Assembly: GCF_037975235.1 (NCBI RefSeq)
Contig: NZ_CP150241.1
Coordinates: forward strand, 558,001 to 622,000
Length of the DNA stretch: 64,000 nt
Source of the DNA: Paenibacillus sp. FSL R5-0341
GTDB taxonomy: Bacteria; Bacillota; Bacilli; Paenibacillales; Paenibacillaceae
Reading direction: 5' to 3'
Part shown: in pieces, positions 52,251 to 62,666 of the stretch
Layout: each line of letters opens with the position of its first letter
Numbering within the stretch: position 1 is the first letter of the stretch
The notes under the pieces: model-generated
The model's database searches: none
The model's input: the letters and a program-made list of their open reading frames with translations, nothing else
Told to the model about the DNA's origin: nothing
Made by a program: the position numbers and the translations under genes

Positions 52251-54830
52251 TTATTTCCCAAATCTCCCCGTTACGGGAACCTGGCGGGTACCGGCCTCCA
52301 TCGATCCTGAACACAGGGGACAGGCGGGAGGGCCCGATGATGCCTTCTTGGTTACTTTAGAAGGCACAGAAGGCTTCTGTCTTAGCCACGCTTTACAGGT
52401 GGATGAACTGCACTTCCAGACCGCAACGGTCTCCGTACGCTCAGCATTACCTGAACCTGAAGTGTACGAATGTGAACTAGAGGAACTCGCAGCTGTCGGA
52501 CTTATGCCTGTGGTGCTGAATGCCTTATGGTTGCGAATTTCACCACTGCCACGTCGTTCACCGAAGCGATCCTCATCACGTTCGTTGTGAACCTCGTAGT
52601 CACGACGGTCACTGTGGCTGATGGCACGACGCTGTGCCACATCCCGACCTTCGGAACGGGCACCTGAGCCCGAGCGGGTATACGGTCCATTACCTTTACC
52701 ATATGAAGCCTGACTGCTCGTCCGGCTCTCCTCACGAGGTTTACGTTTGTCCGGAACTTCCATGCCGAAGGCTTCAAGCAGGAAGCGGGACACATCCGCT
52801 GGTTTTCCGTGATGGCTCGCCGGTGAGGTAACGTACAAGTACTGCTTGGCCCGTGTGATGGCAACGTAAGCGAGCCTGCGTTCTTCCTCCAGTGCCATGT
52901 CCAGCTCCGCGTCTGTCTGCTGCACAGCAAGCGCAGCTTTCTGATCCTCAGGGATATCCTGGCGCAGTGCTGTACTGTGAGGCACAATGCCTTCACTGGC
53001 TCCGATCCAGTAGACACAAGGGAACTCCAGTCCTTTGGCCCGATGAATGGTCATCAGCTGCACTGCGTCACTGTCCTGTGCGCGGCGCAGAGATTCCATC
53101 TCCCGGTGTCTGCGGGAGAGCTCATCCGCGAATTGAATGAACTCTTCCACGGTTTCGAATTTTTTGACGGCAGCTTCGAATTCATCCAGGGTTTCCAGCA
53201 TCGTTTCCTTATAATGGGTGAAGATGCTGGGATCACCACTTTCCATATACTTATCGTAGAACTGCCTGCGCATCTCCTGAATGGCGATGAGGGGCTTTAG
53301 TTTGTGCAGCGATTTGATCAGCTTGATACGTTCTTTGACCTGTTCCTGCTGGAACGGTTTCAGCTTGTCCCATTTTACCAAATGAATAAGCGGATATTTC
53401 TTCGCCTGTTGTTGTTCACAGCGCTGAATCCATTCCAGGCCAGCATCCCGTGAAACATAGAGCGGTCCCAATGCACTGGGGAGAGCATCCATGGCACGTG
53501 GATCAAGGGACAGACGCAGATGATCCATCAGGGGTCTGATGAGAGACTGGTCATAGAACACCGGAGAAGCACCATGCTGTACAAATGGTACGTCTTTCAA
53601 CACAAGCTGCTCGAATACAGCCCGGCTGCTGCTGGCTGTCCGGTGCAGAATCGCAATATCACGATAGGTGTGTTGCCCTTCTTCAACCTGCTGGCACAGC
53701 TGGTTTACGACCCACGCCGCTTCTTCCTCCGCATTGGAAGGTGTAGCGAAGCGCGGCGCATCTCCGCGATTTCCGGCGGCACGAAGCCGTTTGTCACGTC
53801 TACGTTTATTGCGGGCGACCAGTTCACTTCCGAGCCCCAGAATGCGTGCATCACTGCGATAGTTGATATCCAGCGTCACGATGCGTGCACCGGGGTATAC
53901 TTTATCGAATTCCAAAATCGATTCCTGGCGTGCGCCATTAAAGGTATAGATCGTCTGGTCATCGTCTCCCACAACCATCAGGTTGCGGTGGGCGGAAGCC
54001 AGTTTTTGCACAATTTCATACTGTAGATGGTTGGTATCCTGGAACTCATCGACCATAATGTACTGGAAACGCTTTTGAAGCGGCCCCAGAACAGCAGGAT
54101 CACGAAGCAGAGCAGATGCCCGTAGCAAAATATCATCAAAATCCATTTTGCCCCGATCCTGCTTCCAGGCTTCGTAACCTAGCAGGACACGCTTGGCGTC
54201 GCGTTCTTCCTGTGACTTTTCGGGCAGGTCGGTGGTTTCCGATCCTTGCATCTTCCATGCGGACAGCATGGCCAACAGACTTTCGGGCTGGAAGGCTTCA
54301 CTCATGCCATTTTGGCGAAGAAGCATCTTCAGTACGGTGTGCTGAGCACGCGACTCGCCAAAGATCTCTTCCTGCACACCGTAATGACGCAGCAATGTCA
54401 GCGCAAAAGAGTGGAAGGTGCGAGCTTGTACCGCTCTTGCGGCTGCCGGACGTATACCTGGCAATGCGGCAATTCGGTCTTTCATCTCCGTGGCGGCCTT
54501 GTTGGTGAACGTCACCAGCAGGATACTACCCGCATGTACGCCACTGACCTCTATGAGGTAGCCGGCTCTTGCAGCCAGCACAGTCGTTTTGCCACAGCCA
54601 GCTCCGGCGAGCGTCAGAATAGGTCCTCTGCCGTGACGGACTGCCGAGATTTGTGGTGCATTTAGCTTGATGCCCGCCTCTTCCAGAGAACGAAAATAAA
54701 AGGCATCCTGTTGATCATTACCCACGAGTTGCCGACTGGTCTCCAGCGGAGCAGACGGGGACTGGGGCAGGGACGCCGCCGGGGTAACCCCGAGCGGACG
54801 GGGGTAGAACGTTGAGTTCGGACTTAACAT
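52251..54830 (-). CDS. UvrD/Rep-type ATP-dependent DNA helicase with C-terminal zinc-ribbon-like tail
   Basis: 859 residues. Superfamily 1 motifs: LNAPQISAVRH (Q motif), LAGAGCGKTTVLAARA (Walker A), TFTNKAATEMKDR, IMVDEFQDTNHLQYEIVQ, VVGDDDQTIYTFNGA, TLDINYRSDARIL, LMTIHRAKGLEFPCVYWIG and VAITRAKQYLYVTSPA. After about residue 690 there is an Arg/Ser/Gly-rich linker, then CSSSTC...CPLC, a likely zinc site. An N-terminal extension of about 50 residues precedes the motor. It unwinds DNA in repair or replication restart. It is not standard PcrA in length or termini. Confidence 0.9.
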   Translation of the reverse strand: MLSPNSTFYPRPLGVTPAASLPQSPSAPLETSRQLVGNDQQDAFYFRSLEEAGIKLNAPQISAVRHGRGPILTLAGAGCGKTTVLAARAGYLIEVSGVHAGSILLVTFTNKAATEMKDRIAALPGIRPAAARAVQARTFHSFALTLLRHYGVQEEIFGESRAQHTVLKMLLRQNGMSEAFQPESLLAMLSAWKMQGSETTDLPEKSQEERDAKRVLLGYEAWKQDRGKMDFDDILLRASALLRDPAVLGPLQKRFQYIMVDEFQDTNHLQYEIVQKLASAHRNLMVVGDDDQTIYTFNGARQESILEFDKVYPGARIVTLDINYRSDARILGLGSELVARNKRRRDKRLRAAGNRGDAPRFATPSNAEEEAAWVVNQLCQQVEEGQHTYRDIAILHRTASSSRAVFEQLVLKDVPFVQHGASPVFYDQSLIRPLMDHLRLSLDPRAMDALPSALGPLYVSRDAGLEWIQRCEQQQAKKYPLIHLVKWDKLKPFQQEQVKERIKLIKSLHKLKPLIAIQEMRRQFYDKYMESGDPSIFTHYKETMLETLDEFEAAVKKFETVEEFIQFADELSRRHREMESLRRAQDSDAVQLMTIHRAKGLEFPCVYWIGASEGIVPHSTALRQDIPEDQKAALAVQQTDAELDMALEEERRLAYVAITRAKQYLYVTSPASHHGKPADVSRFLLEAFGMEVPDKRKPREESRTSSQASYGKGNGPYTRSGSGARSEGRDVAQRRAISHSDRRDYEVHNERDEDRFGERRGSGEIRNHKAFSTTGISPTAASSSSSHSYTSGSGNAERTETVAVWKCSSSTCKAWLRQKPSVPSKVTKKASSGPPACPLCSGSMEAGTRQVPVTGRFGK

Positions 54831-55144
54831 GTTTCATCCACCTCTGTATGCATTCAGGGATAGGACTATCCCGGTTAAAAGTAAACCATTTGCCCTTTTC
54901 ACAATCGCATTGTAAATTGGTATGATAGAGTTATTCGCCTAAACAGGCGGTTAAGTATGGCCAAAGCTTCATTATACCCGAACATATGGTCTTGACGAAA
55001 GCCCCCGATTTCATCCAGTATCGGTATAAAACGGGCACCAGCACGAGATTACGCAACTTTTTGGCATGATATCGTATAAGTTATATGCCTGAGCATTTTG
55101 CATGAAAGATGTAATATGCTAATCTACTAAAATTTGAAATGATA

Positions 55145-55188
55145 GAATCAATTTCATGAATCATTAAAAACGTTTATGAAATTGATTC
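55145..55188. promoter_or_regulatory. 13-bp perfect inverted repeat before the zinc-ribbon gene
   Basis: GAATCAATTTCAT (55145) and ATGAAATTGATTC (55176) with an 18-base spacer, 39 bases before the gene start. It could be an operator or an RNA hairpin; no T-run follows. The rest of 54831-55226 shows no gene. Confidence 0.45.
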
Positions 55189-55226
55189 GCTAATATTGGT
55201 TTTGACGGGACAGAGGAGGAATGGTC

Positions 55227-56042
55227 ATGAAACTGCTTCAGCGCATCAAAGACGGAGCGAACAAAGCAACAGAGCGTGCCCAGCACGCCGTTGAAATTGG
55301 GAAATTGAACAACCAGATTGTGGGCTTGCAACAGGAACAGGAAGTCCATTTTACAGATATGGGTCGCATCTTCTATGAGGGTTATCGGGCACAGGATATG
55401 ACGCGTGCGGAAAAAGAAATGGTGGATCTGTCGCAGCTTTGCGACGAATTGCAGGACGAGATTGATGGTCTGCGCAACAAGATTGCACAGCTTAAGAACG
55501 AACGGTTGTGCGAGTGTGGACACGTCGCTTCCCTGGATGCCAACTTCTGCCCTAAATGCGGACGCAAGTTGGGCGAGTTCAAGACACCAGCACCTACAGT
55601 AGGAGCTACAGGAGTCGCAGGAGCCACCACAGCCGCGAGACAGGAGGCAGCTGTAGCTCAGACCCAAACTCCGGAGCCGGACTTCTACGATGTGCCACCT
55701 GAATTGGAACTGGAGGAAGATGAGCCGTATCACACGGTCATTCCGTCCATAGCCGATCTGGAGACCGAATCGGAATATAACAGTACCGAGTTTACCCAAG
55801 AAGAAAAGGAAGCGTTCGATGCGGAATGGGAACGTCGCAGAGATGAAGAGATGCAACGCGAACGTGAGCGTCAGCAGGAGCTGGACGAACGCATCCGCTA
55901 CTGGAAAGAAAATAACCCGATCGTGAATACGGTGGACGTACAGACCGAAGTGTCACGCGAAATGGTGAATTGTCAGATTTGTGCAGCCGAGCTGCCCAAA
56001 GGGTCGAAGTGGTGCCCGCGCTGTGGTGCCGAACAGATCTGA
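55227..56042 (+). CDS. Zinc-ribbon, coiled-coil protein
   Basis: 271 residues. N-terminal coiled coil (about 1-95: LLQRIKDGANKATERAQHAVEIGKLNNQIVGLQQEQE) then a zinc ribbon CECGHVASLDANFCPKCG, an Ala/Pro linker, a Glu/Arg-rich helix, and a second ribbon CQICAAELPKGSKWCPRCG at the C-terminus. No catalytic motif. May act as a scaffold or membrane-associated adaptor. The ATG at 55227 is seven bases after GGAGG. Confidence 0.75.
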   Translation: MKLLQRIKDGANKATERAQHAVEIGKLNNQIVGLQQEQEVHFTDMGRIFYEGYRAQDMTRAEKEMVDLSQLCDELQDEIDGLRNKIAQLKNERLCECGHVASLDANFCPKCGRKLGEFKTPAPTVGATGVAGATTAARQEAAVAQTQTPEPDFYDVPPELELEEDEPYHTVIPSIADLETESEYNSTEFTQEEKEAFDAEWERRRDEEMQRERERQQELDERIRYWKENNPIVNTVDVQTEVSREMVNCQICAAELPKGSKWCPRCGAEQI

Positions 56043-56115
56043 TCTGATGCAGTAGAAGCACTGCCGCATCAGTGTGAGGCAGTGTGGGTTGCTGACAGCA
56101 TGGGGGGACGGGAAT

Positions 56116-56922
56116 ATGGACCAACTGCTGCATCATTTGCGTCATCTCGGGTTTACCGAGATGGAATCTAAAATTATGGTGGAACTCGCTCGTCAGGGAT
56201 CAGCCTCAGGATATGAGGTTGCGAAGCGGCTGGGCGTGTCCCGTTCCAATGTATATGCGACCCTGCAACGGCTGGAACAGCGTGGGTTCTTGCGGTGTAG
56301 TCCGGGGGAGCCTGCGAAGTATAGTGTGCTGAAGCCTGAGGAGATGACACGCATGATCTCTGATCAGATGCGTACCTCTCTGGATTATGTCCAGAGTAGC
56401 ATGCCCAAGAGCGAACCGGAGAAGCCTGTCTTCTATAACATTGAAGGTGACAAAAACGTGTTTGAGAATCTGAGCCGTGAATTGGCCGAGGCTCAGCATG
56501 AAATTGTCGTAGACGTTTGGCGTGAGGAGGCAGAGCTGCTACGTAATGACTTACAGCAGGCTGAGGCTCGCGGTGTGCGGCTGTTATGGTCGTGTGATGG
56601 CGGCGAAGGCATGCTCGATCAGCCTGTTCCTTTGCCGGGATTGCCTTTGTATGGCACAGGTAATGGTCGGAAATTTTCCTTGGTAGTGGATCGCCGCTGG
56701 TGCATGCTTGGCATGCGCGGTGAATCCTGTGCCACACAGGCAGTGATGACGGAGCATCCGGTAATGACCGGACTGCTGCTGAATCATTTTGCTCAAGAGC
56801 TGGTGTTGTACGAACTGGAACAGGATATGGGTGAGGAACTGGAGTCCCGCTACGGGCACCGGTACGAAGATCTCTCTGCACGTTACTGGTCTTCTCCTTC
56901 AGGAGAGGATGACAAGAACTAG
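56116..56922 (+). CDS. TrmB family transcriptional regulator
   Basis: 268 residues. N-terminal winged helix (LLHHLRHLGFTEMESKIMVELARQGSASGYEVAKRLGVSRSNVYATLQRLEQRGFLRC) as in TrmB sugar-responsive regulators, followed by a C-terminal domain of the TrmB/PLD-like kind (EIVVDVWREEAELLRNDLQQAEARGVRLLW). It lies 73 bases after the zinc-ribbon gene. Its target is not apparent. Confidence 0.85.
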   Translation: MDQLLHHLRHLGFTEMESKIMVELARQGSASGYEVAKRLGVSRSNVYATLQRLEQRGFLRCSPGEPAKYSVLKPEEMTRMISDQMRTSLDYVQSSMPKSEPEKPVFYNIEGDKNVFENLSRELAEAQHEIVVDVWREEAELLRNDLQQAEARGVRLLWSCDGGEGMLDQPVPLPGLPLYGTGNGRKFSLVVDRRWCMLGMRGESCATQAVMTEHPVMTGLLLNHFAQELVLYELEQDMGEELESRYGHRYEDLSARYWSSPSGEDDKN

Positions 56923-57010
56923 GCAGATCGGCGACTTAACCACTTCTGATGAAGTGAACACTTCAGCACATAATATCTTTCTTTGATGAAATGAATATGT
57001 GTACATAAAG

Positions 57011-57043
57011 CAGGCGCTGCCTTGAGGCAGACGCCTGTTTGTG
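57011..57043 (+). terminator. Intrinsic terminator after the TrmB gene
   Basis: CAGGCGCTGCC-TTGA-GGCAGACGCCTG followed by TTTGT. Confidence 0.75.
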
Positions 57044-57189
57044 CTGATTTGAGATATGACAGTGATGTTCGTCACAGCATCTGTTTCCAGTCAAGTCGAT
57101 AGTAAAGGTATGAAGTTATGCTATTTTTGAGAAAATGAAGCTATGAACATTCGATTGAACGGGATCGGGTTGAACAGGAACGTACATGA

Positions 57190-57828
57190 TCAGTCTTTGG
57201 GCACGTGATATAGAGCTTCGAGCACGTCCGTATAATAAGCTGTGCCATGGGGCACGAAATCCGTTGCCCGAATCTCGCGAACGATACGTTCCGTTTCAGT
57301 CAACGGCTGAGTCTGAACTCCGGTAGCTTGAATGACGTCGATCTCACTACGGAACAAAGCGAGCAGATCATCCAGCGGCACTTCATACAGGCTATCTACC
57401 TCGCTGGGCTGTAGAACGTAGGCTTCGAGCGGCTGATTCAGACATAATCCATAGACCGCGCTGAATTCCCGATCTACAAATGGCACACCACGCACCTCGC
57501 CTTGGAGCTGCTGTGTAGCCGTGAGTAGATAGGTTAGTGCCTCAAATGGAGCATTCACACCCAATTCTTCCTCCAGCTCACGACTGGCGTCTTGCAGTTG
57601 CTCACCAGCGGTGAGATGACCTGCTGCTGTGATGTCATAACATCCGGGGAAGGTATCCTTAATATCACGCCGCCGCTGAAAAAGAACGAGTCGCTGCTCG
57701 CCTTCGTCACGCACGATCCAGCAGTGGAATGAACGGTGCCAATATCCTTTGGCATGGACCTCGCTGCGTAGTGAAGTGCCGATCCAATTTTGCTGATCGT
57801 CATAAATGTCGAAACGTTCTGGGGTCAT
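57190..57828 (-). CDS. Nudix hydrolase, IPP-isomerase-like
   Basis: 212 residues with a full Nudix box GHLTAGEQLQDASRELEEELGV (split here for length: GHLTAGEQLQ then RELEEELG). N-terminal EVHAKGYWHRSFHCWIV resembles the isopentenyl-diphosphate isomerase-like Nudix branch (YfcD type). Such enzymes hydrolyse nucleotide or lipid diphosphates; substrate unknown. The gene starts 80 bases from a divergent hypothetical gene. Confidence 0.88.
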   Translation of the reverse strand: MTPERFDIYDDQQNWIGTSLRSEVHAKGYWHRSFHCWIVRDEGEQRLVLFQRRRDIKDTFPGCYDITAAGHLTAGEQLQDASRELEEELGVNAPFEALTYLLTATQQLQGEVRGVPFVDREFSAVYGLCLNQPLEAYVLQPSEVDSLYEVPLDDLLALFRSEIDVIQATGVQTQPLTETERIVREIRATDFVPHGTAYYTDVLEALYHVPKD

Positions 57829-57907
57829 GAAACGTATCTCCTTATATAGCAGTTTTTAAAGTTCAAAATTTCACAAAGTATGTTTTACACGAAAGGGGAA
57901 CGATCGT

Positions 57908-58210
57908 ATGGAATGCATTGTACACTTTCAGGTGATTTATCCGCAACCTCAGGAACGTAAAAGTCTCAGAGGACTTATATTTGTAGGACAAGGTCAGGAA
58001 CCGGCTAACAGTCAGTTAACCACCATGTTTAAGGATATGGGATTCAATGTACGTTTGGAAGATGAGGCCCAGTTGTTGTTCAAGCCAGTGGATGCTTCGG
58101 CTAACTTTGAATATATTCGGGTGACGGAGCTTGATACCGGGGAAGAAGTTTACAAGGAAGATAAGGATCTGAAGTCGATCCTGGAGCATTTGCTGCCACG
58201 TCGTTTCTAG
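57908..58210 (+). CDS. Hypothetical 100-aa protein
   Basis: A compact alpha/beta protein (MECIVHFQVIYPQPQERKS... NVRLEDEAQLLFKPVDAS... DLKSILEHLLPRRF) of unknown family. AAAGGGGA precedes the ATG. No signal peptide or membrane segment. Confidence 0.65.
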   Translation: MECIVHFQVIYPQPQERKSLRGLIFVGQGQEPANSQLTTMFKDMGFNVRLEDEAQLLFKPVDASANFEYIRVTELDTGEEVYKEDKDLKSILEHLLPRRF

Positions 58211-58274
58211 TTCATGAGCGTGAGTGCAAATGAAATTCATGGGGGAGCACATATAACGCATGTATGTTAGGCAC

Positions 58275-58303
58275 AAAAAAGGCCCCACCTTTACGGTGGA
58301 ACC
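58275..58303 (-). terminator. Intrinsic terminator in the mscL 3' region
   Basis: Minus strand GGTTCCACC-GTAAA-GGTGGGGCC followed by six T residues, about 155 bases past the mscL stop. Confidence 0.75.
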
Positions 58304-58305
58304 CT

Positions 58306-58457
58306 TCAAACCTTTAAGCTACGCAACGAATTGTTAATGAAGCCCATATGGCTAGCTTTTCATACATAAACCCTAGCAAGTGAGCGGTTGAACCCCCCGC
58401 ATCAGGATTTATATATTCGTAATTCAACTCGGTGAGTCTGTTAAACGCTCATTGTGG
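58306..58457 (-). other. Structured 3' region of mscL, faintly ydaO-like
   Basis: Minus strand shows CCGAGTTGAATT, ATGCGGGGGGTTCAACC, GCTAGGGTTTATG and GCGTAGCTTAA in an order that recalls c-di-AMP (ydaO) riboswitch blocks, then the terminator. There is no gene on that strand for it to control, and several consensus positions are off, so the match is doubtful. Confidence 0.25.
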
Positions 58458-58952
58458 TTACGCCGGAGCGCTGCTTCCTTCTGCTTCAAGCTCTGAAGTA
58501 CAGTGCGAGCAGCGGGTAGCTGCAGCCGGAATTTCAGATAGGCAATACTTGCAAGCCTTGGTCGTTTTTTTCGGCTCGGGCTTTTTGTGTTCTTTGCTTT
58601 TCAGATAGTTAATACCCTTCACGAGCATGAAGATACAGAACGCAACGATGAGAAAATCAATCATGACGTTGATGAACTGTCCGTAAGCAATCACCGTAGC
58701 GCCAGCTTCATTCGCTTGAGCAAGTGTGGTGATGTCCTGTCCGTTTGCTGTTTTGATATCCCCGTCCAGGTTGATGATTTTCTGGCTGAAGTCGATTCCG
58801 CCCATCAGTTTTCCAACTGGAGGCATAATGATATCATTCACAAGGGACGTGACGATTTTACCAAAAGCAGCCCCAATAATGACACCGACCGCCAGATCGA
58901 TGACGTTGCCGCGGACGGCAAACTCTTTGAATTCTTTAAGTACGCCTTTCAT
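58458..58952 (-). CDS. mscL: Large-conductance mechanosensitive channel
   Basis: 164 residues, longer than the usual 130-150. N-terminal [46 protein letters not shown] is the conserved first helix and gate; second helix [23 protein letters not shown]. It forms a homopentameric pore that opens on hypo-osmotic shock. Unusual: the cytoplasmic tail ends in CKYC...CSHC, a probable zinc ribbon. Confidence 0.95.
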   Translation of the reverse strand: MKGVLKEFKEFAVRGNVIDLAVGVIIGAAFGKIVTSLVNDIIMPPVGKLMGGIDFSQKIINLDGDIKTANGQDITTLAQANEAGATVIAYGQFINVMIDFLIVAFCIFMLVKGINYLKSKEHKKPEPKKTTKACKYCLSEIPAAATRCSHCTSELEAEGSSAPA

Positions 58953-59227
58953 GTCTGCATATCTCCTTTGATCATTTCATAATATAGGCCGCGTCTCCAT
59001 GCATTCTCCGTTCAGATCCGCACTTCCGTTCTCATATTGTACATAAAAAACACATTCCAATCACCCCTTGTTTGCAAATTAAGACAAGTTTCCGCAACTT
59101 CCATGAAAATACTTCTTTATTTCACGCCGCCGATTGGGTATACTTCTAACATTGTCAGTTATGTTTAACCATTTACATTCAGGTTCGCGATCATACATTG
59201 TAACGAATCATGGAGCCAAAAATTAAA

Positions 59228-59303
59228 TATGCCGTTACTCGTATATGTGCAGGAATAGGCCTGCATGTCTCTACCCGATCACCGGAATGATCGGACTACG
59301 GGA
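59228..59303 (+). ncRNA. Purine riboswitch (guanine class)
   Basis: Core reads CTCGTATATGTGCAGG-AATA-GGCCTGCATGTCTCTACC, then CGATCACCGGAATGATCGG and ACTACGGG. P1 pairs CCGT with ACGG. The ligand-contact base is C (GGACTACG), the guanine/xanthine type, not adenine. It precedes xpt by about 315 bases and should turn xpt-pbuX off when guanine or hypoxanthine is plentiful. Confidence 0.9.
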
Positions 59304-59399
59304 AAGATGTTGCAATATTTTGTGTGGTTGGGATGAGATCATCCTCAGACAGTTTGACTGAAGAGCAGGTTCGGATAGCTTCTATCTGTTTCTGATTAG

Positions 59400-60206
<807 letters not shown>

Positions 60207-60207
60207 T

Positions 60208-61569
60208 ATGGCACGCGAACGTATTTTTCAGCGGCATCGGCACCCGATCAAAACTTTCTCACTTGGACTACAGCACGTGCTTGCGATGTATGCAGGAGCC
60301 GTCGTTGTTCCACTGATCGTCAGTAAAGCATTGGGTTTTACACAGGAACAACTAACTTATCTGATTGCCATTGACTTGCTGGCCTGTGGTGTGGCTACTC
60401 TGCTTCAGGTATGGGGAAATAAATATTTCGGCGTAGGATTGCCGGTCATGCTCGGTTGTGCGTTCCAGGCTGTGTCTCCGATGATCCTTATCGGGATGAA
60501 CAGTGGGGTATCTGCCATTTATGGAGCAATTATTGCCTCAGGGCTGTTCGTGTTGATCTTCTCTGGTCTCTTCGGGAAGCTCATTCGGCTTTTCCCTCCT
60601 GTAGTAACGGGTTCCGTTGTGACTATTATTGGTCTGACTCTGATTCCGGTTGCTTTCCACGATCTAGGTGGCGGCCAAGGCCAACCGGACTTTGGTAGCG
60701 GAACGAATCTGTTGCTTGGATTCGGTGTACTGCTCTTTATCATTCTGATGACGCGTTTCACAACTGGATTCATTCGTTCCATCTCGGTACTGATCGGTTT
60801 GCTCGTAGGTACGATAGCAGCAGGATTCATGGGTAAAGTAAAATTTGCTCCAATTCTTGAGGCAAGTTGGTTCCATGTTGTTCAGCCGTTTTACTTCGGT
60901 AGACCGACGTTTGAGATTGTACCAATTCTGACGATGATCCTGGTGGCGATTGTCAGTGTAGCTGAGTCCACAGGTGTATTTATGGCTCTGGGCAAAATCC
61001 TGGACAAGGACCTGTCTTCCAAGGATCTGGCCCGTGGTTATCGTGCGGAAGGTTTGGCTATTGTATTAGGCGGTATTTTCAACTCGTTCCCATATACAAC
61101 GTATTCACAAAATGTAGGACTTGTACAGATGACACGTGTGAAGACGCGTGATGTCATTGTTGTAGCTGGTGGAATCCTGGTGGTCATCGGATTTGTACCG
61201 AAGATTGCGGCACTGGCACAGCTCGTTCCAACAGCAGTTCTTGGCGGAGCCATGGTGGCCTTGTTTGGCATGGTGGTATCATCCGGTATTCGAATCATCG
61301 GTAGTCAGGTCGATCTGAACCGTCATGAAAATTTGTTTGTCATTGCTTGTTCTGTAGGTATGGGCCTGGGTGTTACTGTTGTGCCTGAGTTGTTCGCTGG
61401 TGCACCGGATTGGGCTCAGATTATGCTCGGTAACGGCATCATTGCAGGTAGCTTCACGGCGATCTTCATGAACTTGCTGTTTAATGGTCTTGGCACCAAG
61501 GAAACGGCTGCCAAGATGGCTGAACAACAGGCAGATGCCATCCTTGGAGAGACGGGCAAATCGGCTTAA
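60208..61569 (+). CDS. pbuX: Xanthine permease, NCS2 family
   Basis: 453 residues, about 12-14 membrane helices. NCS2 signature blocks: LGLQHVLAMYAGAVVVPLI, FGVGLPVMLGCAFQAVSPM, VSVAESTGVFMALG and the QNVGLVQMTRVKTRDVIV motif (NxGxxxxT-R). Imports xanthine with protons. It starts one base after the xpt stop; co-transcribed and riboswitch-controlled. Confidence 0.95.
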   Translation: MARERIFQRHRHPIKTFSLGLQHVLAMYAGAVVVPLIVSKALGFTQEQLTYLIAIDLLACGVATLLQVWGNKYFGVGLPVMLGCAFQAVSPMILIGMNSGVSAIYGAIIASGLFVLIFSGLFGKLIRLFPPVVTGSVVTIIGLTLIPVAFHDLGGGQGQPDFGSGTNLLLGFGVLLFIILMTRFTTGFIRSISVLIGLLVGTIAAGFMGKVKFAPILEASWFHVVQPFYFGRPTFEIVPILTMILVAIVSVAESTGVFMALGKILDKDLSSKDLARGYRAEGLAIVLGGIFNSFPYTTYSQNVGLVQMTRVKTRDVIVVAGGILVVIGFVPKIAALAQLVPTAVLGGAMVALFGMVVSSGIRIIGSQVDLNRHENLFVIACSVGMGLGVTVVPELFAGAPDWAQIMLGNGIIAGSFTAIFMNLLFNGLGTKETAAKMAEQQADAILGETGKSA

Positions 61570-61665
61570 TTAGCCAACGTAGGCTAGATTTGTCATCCAG
61601 CATGATTGTTATGTTAACTCTTCTGAATAGATGCTTAACAGGATGAATATTCAAGCGGATTAATA

Positions 61666-61684
61666 CATGCTGATATACAGCATG
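61666..61684. repeat. CATGCTG-ATATA-CAGCATG inverted repeat
   Basis: Perfect 7-bp arms around five bases in the 3' gap of pbuX; no T-run, so not a terminator. Role unknown. Confidence 0.4.
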
Positions 61685-61764
61685 AATGGTTTATGACATA
61701 CATCATTTATGCTATGAATATTTAATCACATTAAAGTATGAAGGCATTCCTCTAAATCATAATT

Positions 61765-61810
61765 AAAAGACGATCCAAACCCAGTTGAAAAGGGAAGGAT
61801 CGTCTTTTCT
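61765..61810. terminator. Bidirectional intrinsic terminator
   Basis: AAAAGACGATCC and GGATCGTCTTTT flank a 22-base loop; shared by pbuX and the leftward DUF4870 gene. Confidence 0.85.
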
Positions 61811-61830
61811 TTTGATCAAGTCTCCTAAAG

Positions 61831-62169
61831 TTACAGATGTCGCATCTGTTTCTCAGCAAAATCGCCGACCCACGGCAGCTTCAACCATTTTCCCTGCAGG
61901 CTGGTGACGACCATGATGAGCCAGACCACCACACCGAGCAGGGATAACAGCGATGCCACCAGGGGTCCAAACAACGGAAGAAAGGTCGATAAGACATGCC
62001 CGACCATAATGATGCCAAAGACCGTTACGGATTGCAGCGCATGGAATAACACGAACCGACTCCGCTTCTCTACAGCGAGAAAGACAATCCCGCCCACAAA
62101 GGTGAACAGATAACAGAGCATACCGGCAATATTTTCATCCAGACCGCTAGACGATTTCATGGGGGACAT
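61831..62169 (-). CDS. DUF4870 family small membrane protein
   Basis: 112 residues with three membrane helices: NIAGMLCYLFTFVGGIVFLAVEK, FVLFHALQSVTVFGIIMVGHVL and a third near 70-90; the RFVLFHALQS block is the DUF4870 hallmark. Function unknown. It ends in a basic WVGDFAEKQMRHL tail. Confidence 0.82.
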   Translation of the reverse strand: MSPMKSSSGLDENIAGMLCYLFTFVGGIVFLAVEKRSRFVLFHALQSVTVFGIIMVGHVLSTFLPLFGPLVASLLSLLGVVVWLIMVVTSLQGKWLKLPWVGDFAEKQMRHL

Positions 62170-62265
62170 CCGGTCCAGCCTCCTTTGTCCTTTTTAACTA
62201 GGCTATGAAGGAGTTGGACAGAACTGAACCGGTGAATTTATTTGCTGATTAAACGAACGTAATTC

Positions 62266-62541
62266 TTATCCTCCCTCGATCTGTCTACGAGGGTTTGTGA
62301 TCTTGCCAATTTTATCGGTGTCATTTTCTTTGGGCACCAAACGTTCATCGGTACGTCCTTCATGGTGATTATCATATGCATATTCCGTCAGTTTCCATTC
62401 CGACTTGCCGAGAACCGGATCAGCCGGGAAGTGTTGCCCCCGATGCAAATGTTCCTCACGTCCAGCTTCGTTGATGTAGACTCCATCTACTTCCACCTTT
62501 TCATGCGAAAGGGGCAGCATATCCTGTTCTTTGCGTTCCAT
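62266..62541 (-). CDS. Hypothetical 91-aa protein
   Basis: Charged, soluble: DGVYINEAGREEHLHRGQHFPADPVLGKSEWKLTEYAYD is the most ordered part. Family not recognised. AGGAGG lies about 9 bases before the ATG. Confidence 0.65.
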   Translation of the reverse strand: MERKEQDMLPLSHEKVEVDGVYINEAGREEHLHRGQHFPADPVLGKSEWKLTEYAYDNHHEGRTDERLVPKENDTDKIGKITNPRRQIEGG

Positions 62542-62666
62542 GAAACGGCGCCTCCTTTGGATACCAGTAATTTAACTATATGGGTTGTCCGTGATAATAT
62601 CCCCCGAATAGTTCAGTGTTATGCTGGATATATTAATTCCGTATAGAATGACGGCAATCATAACTT

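Noticed and set aside
59201..59212. A fourth 194-bp element based on TAACGAATC
   Set aside because: No second box at +50 and no inverted boxes; it is a single chance match beside the purine riboswitch.
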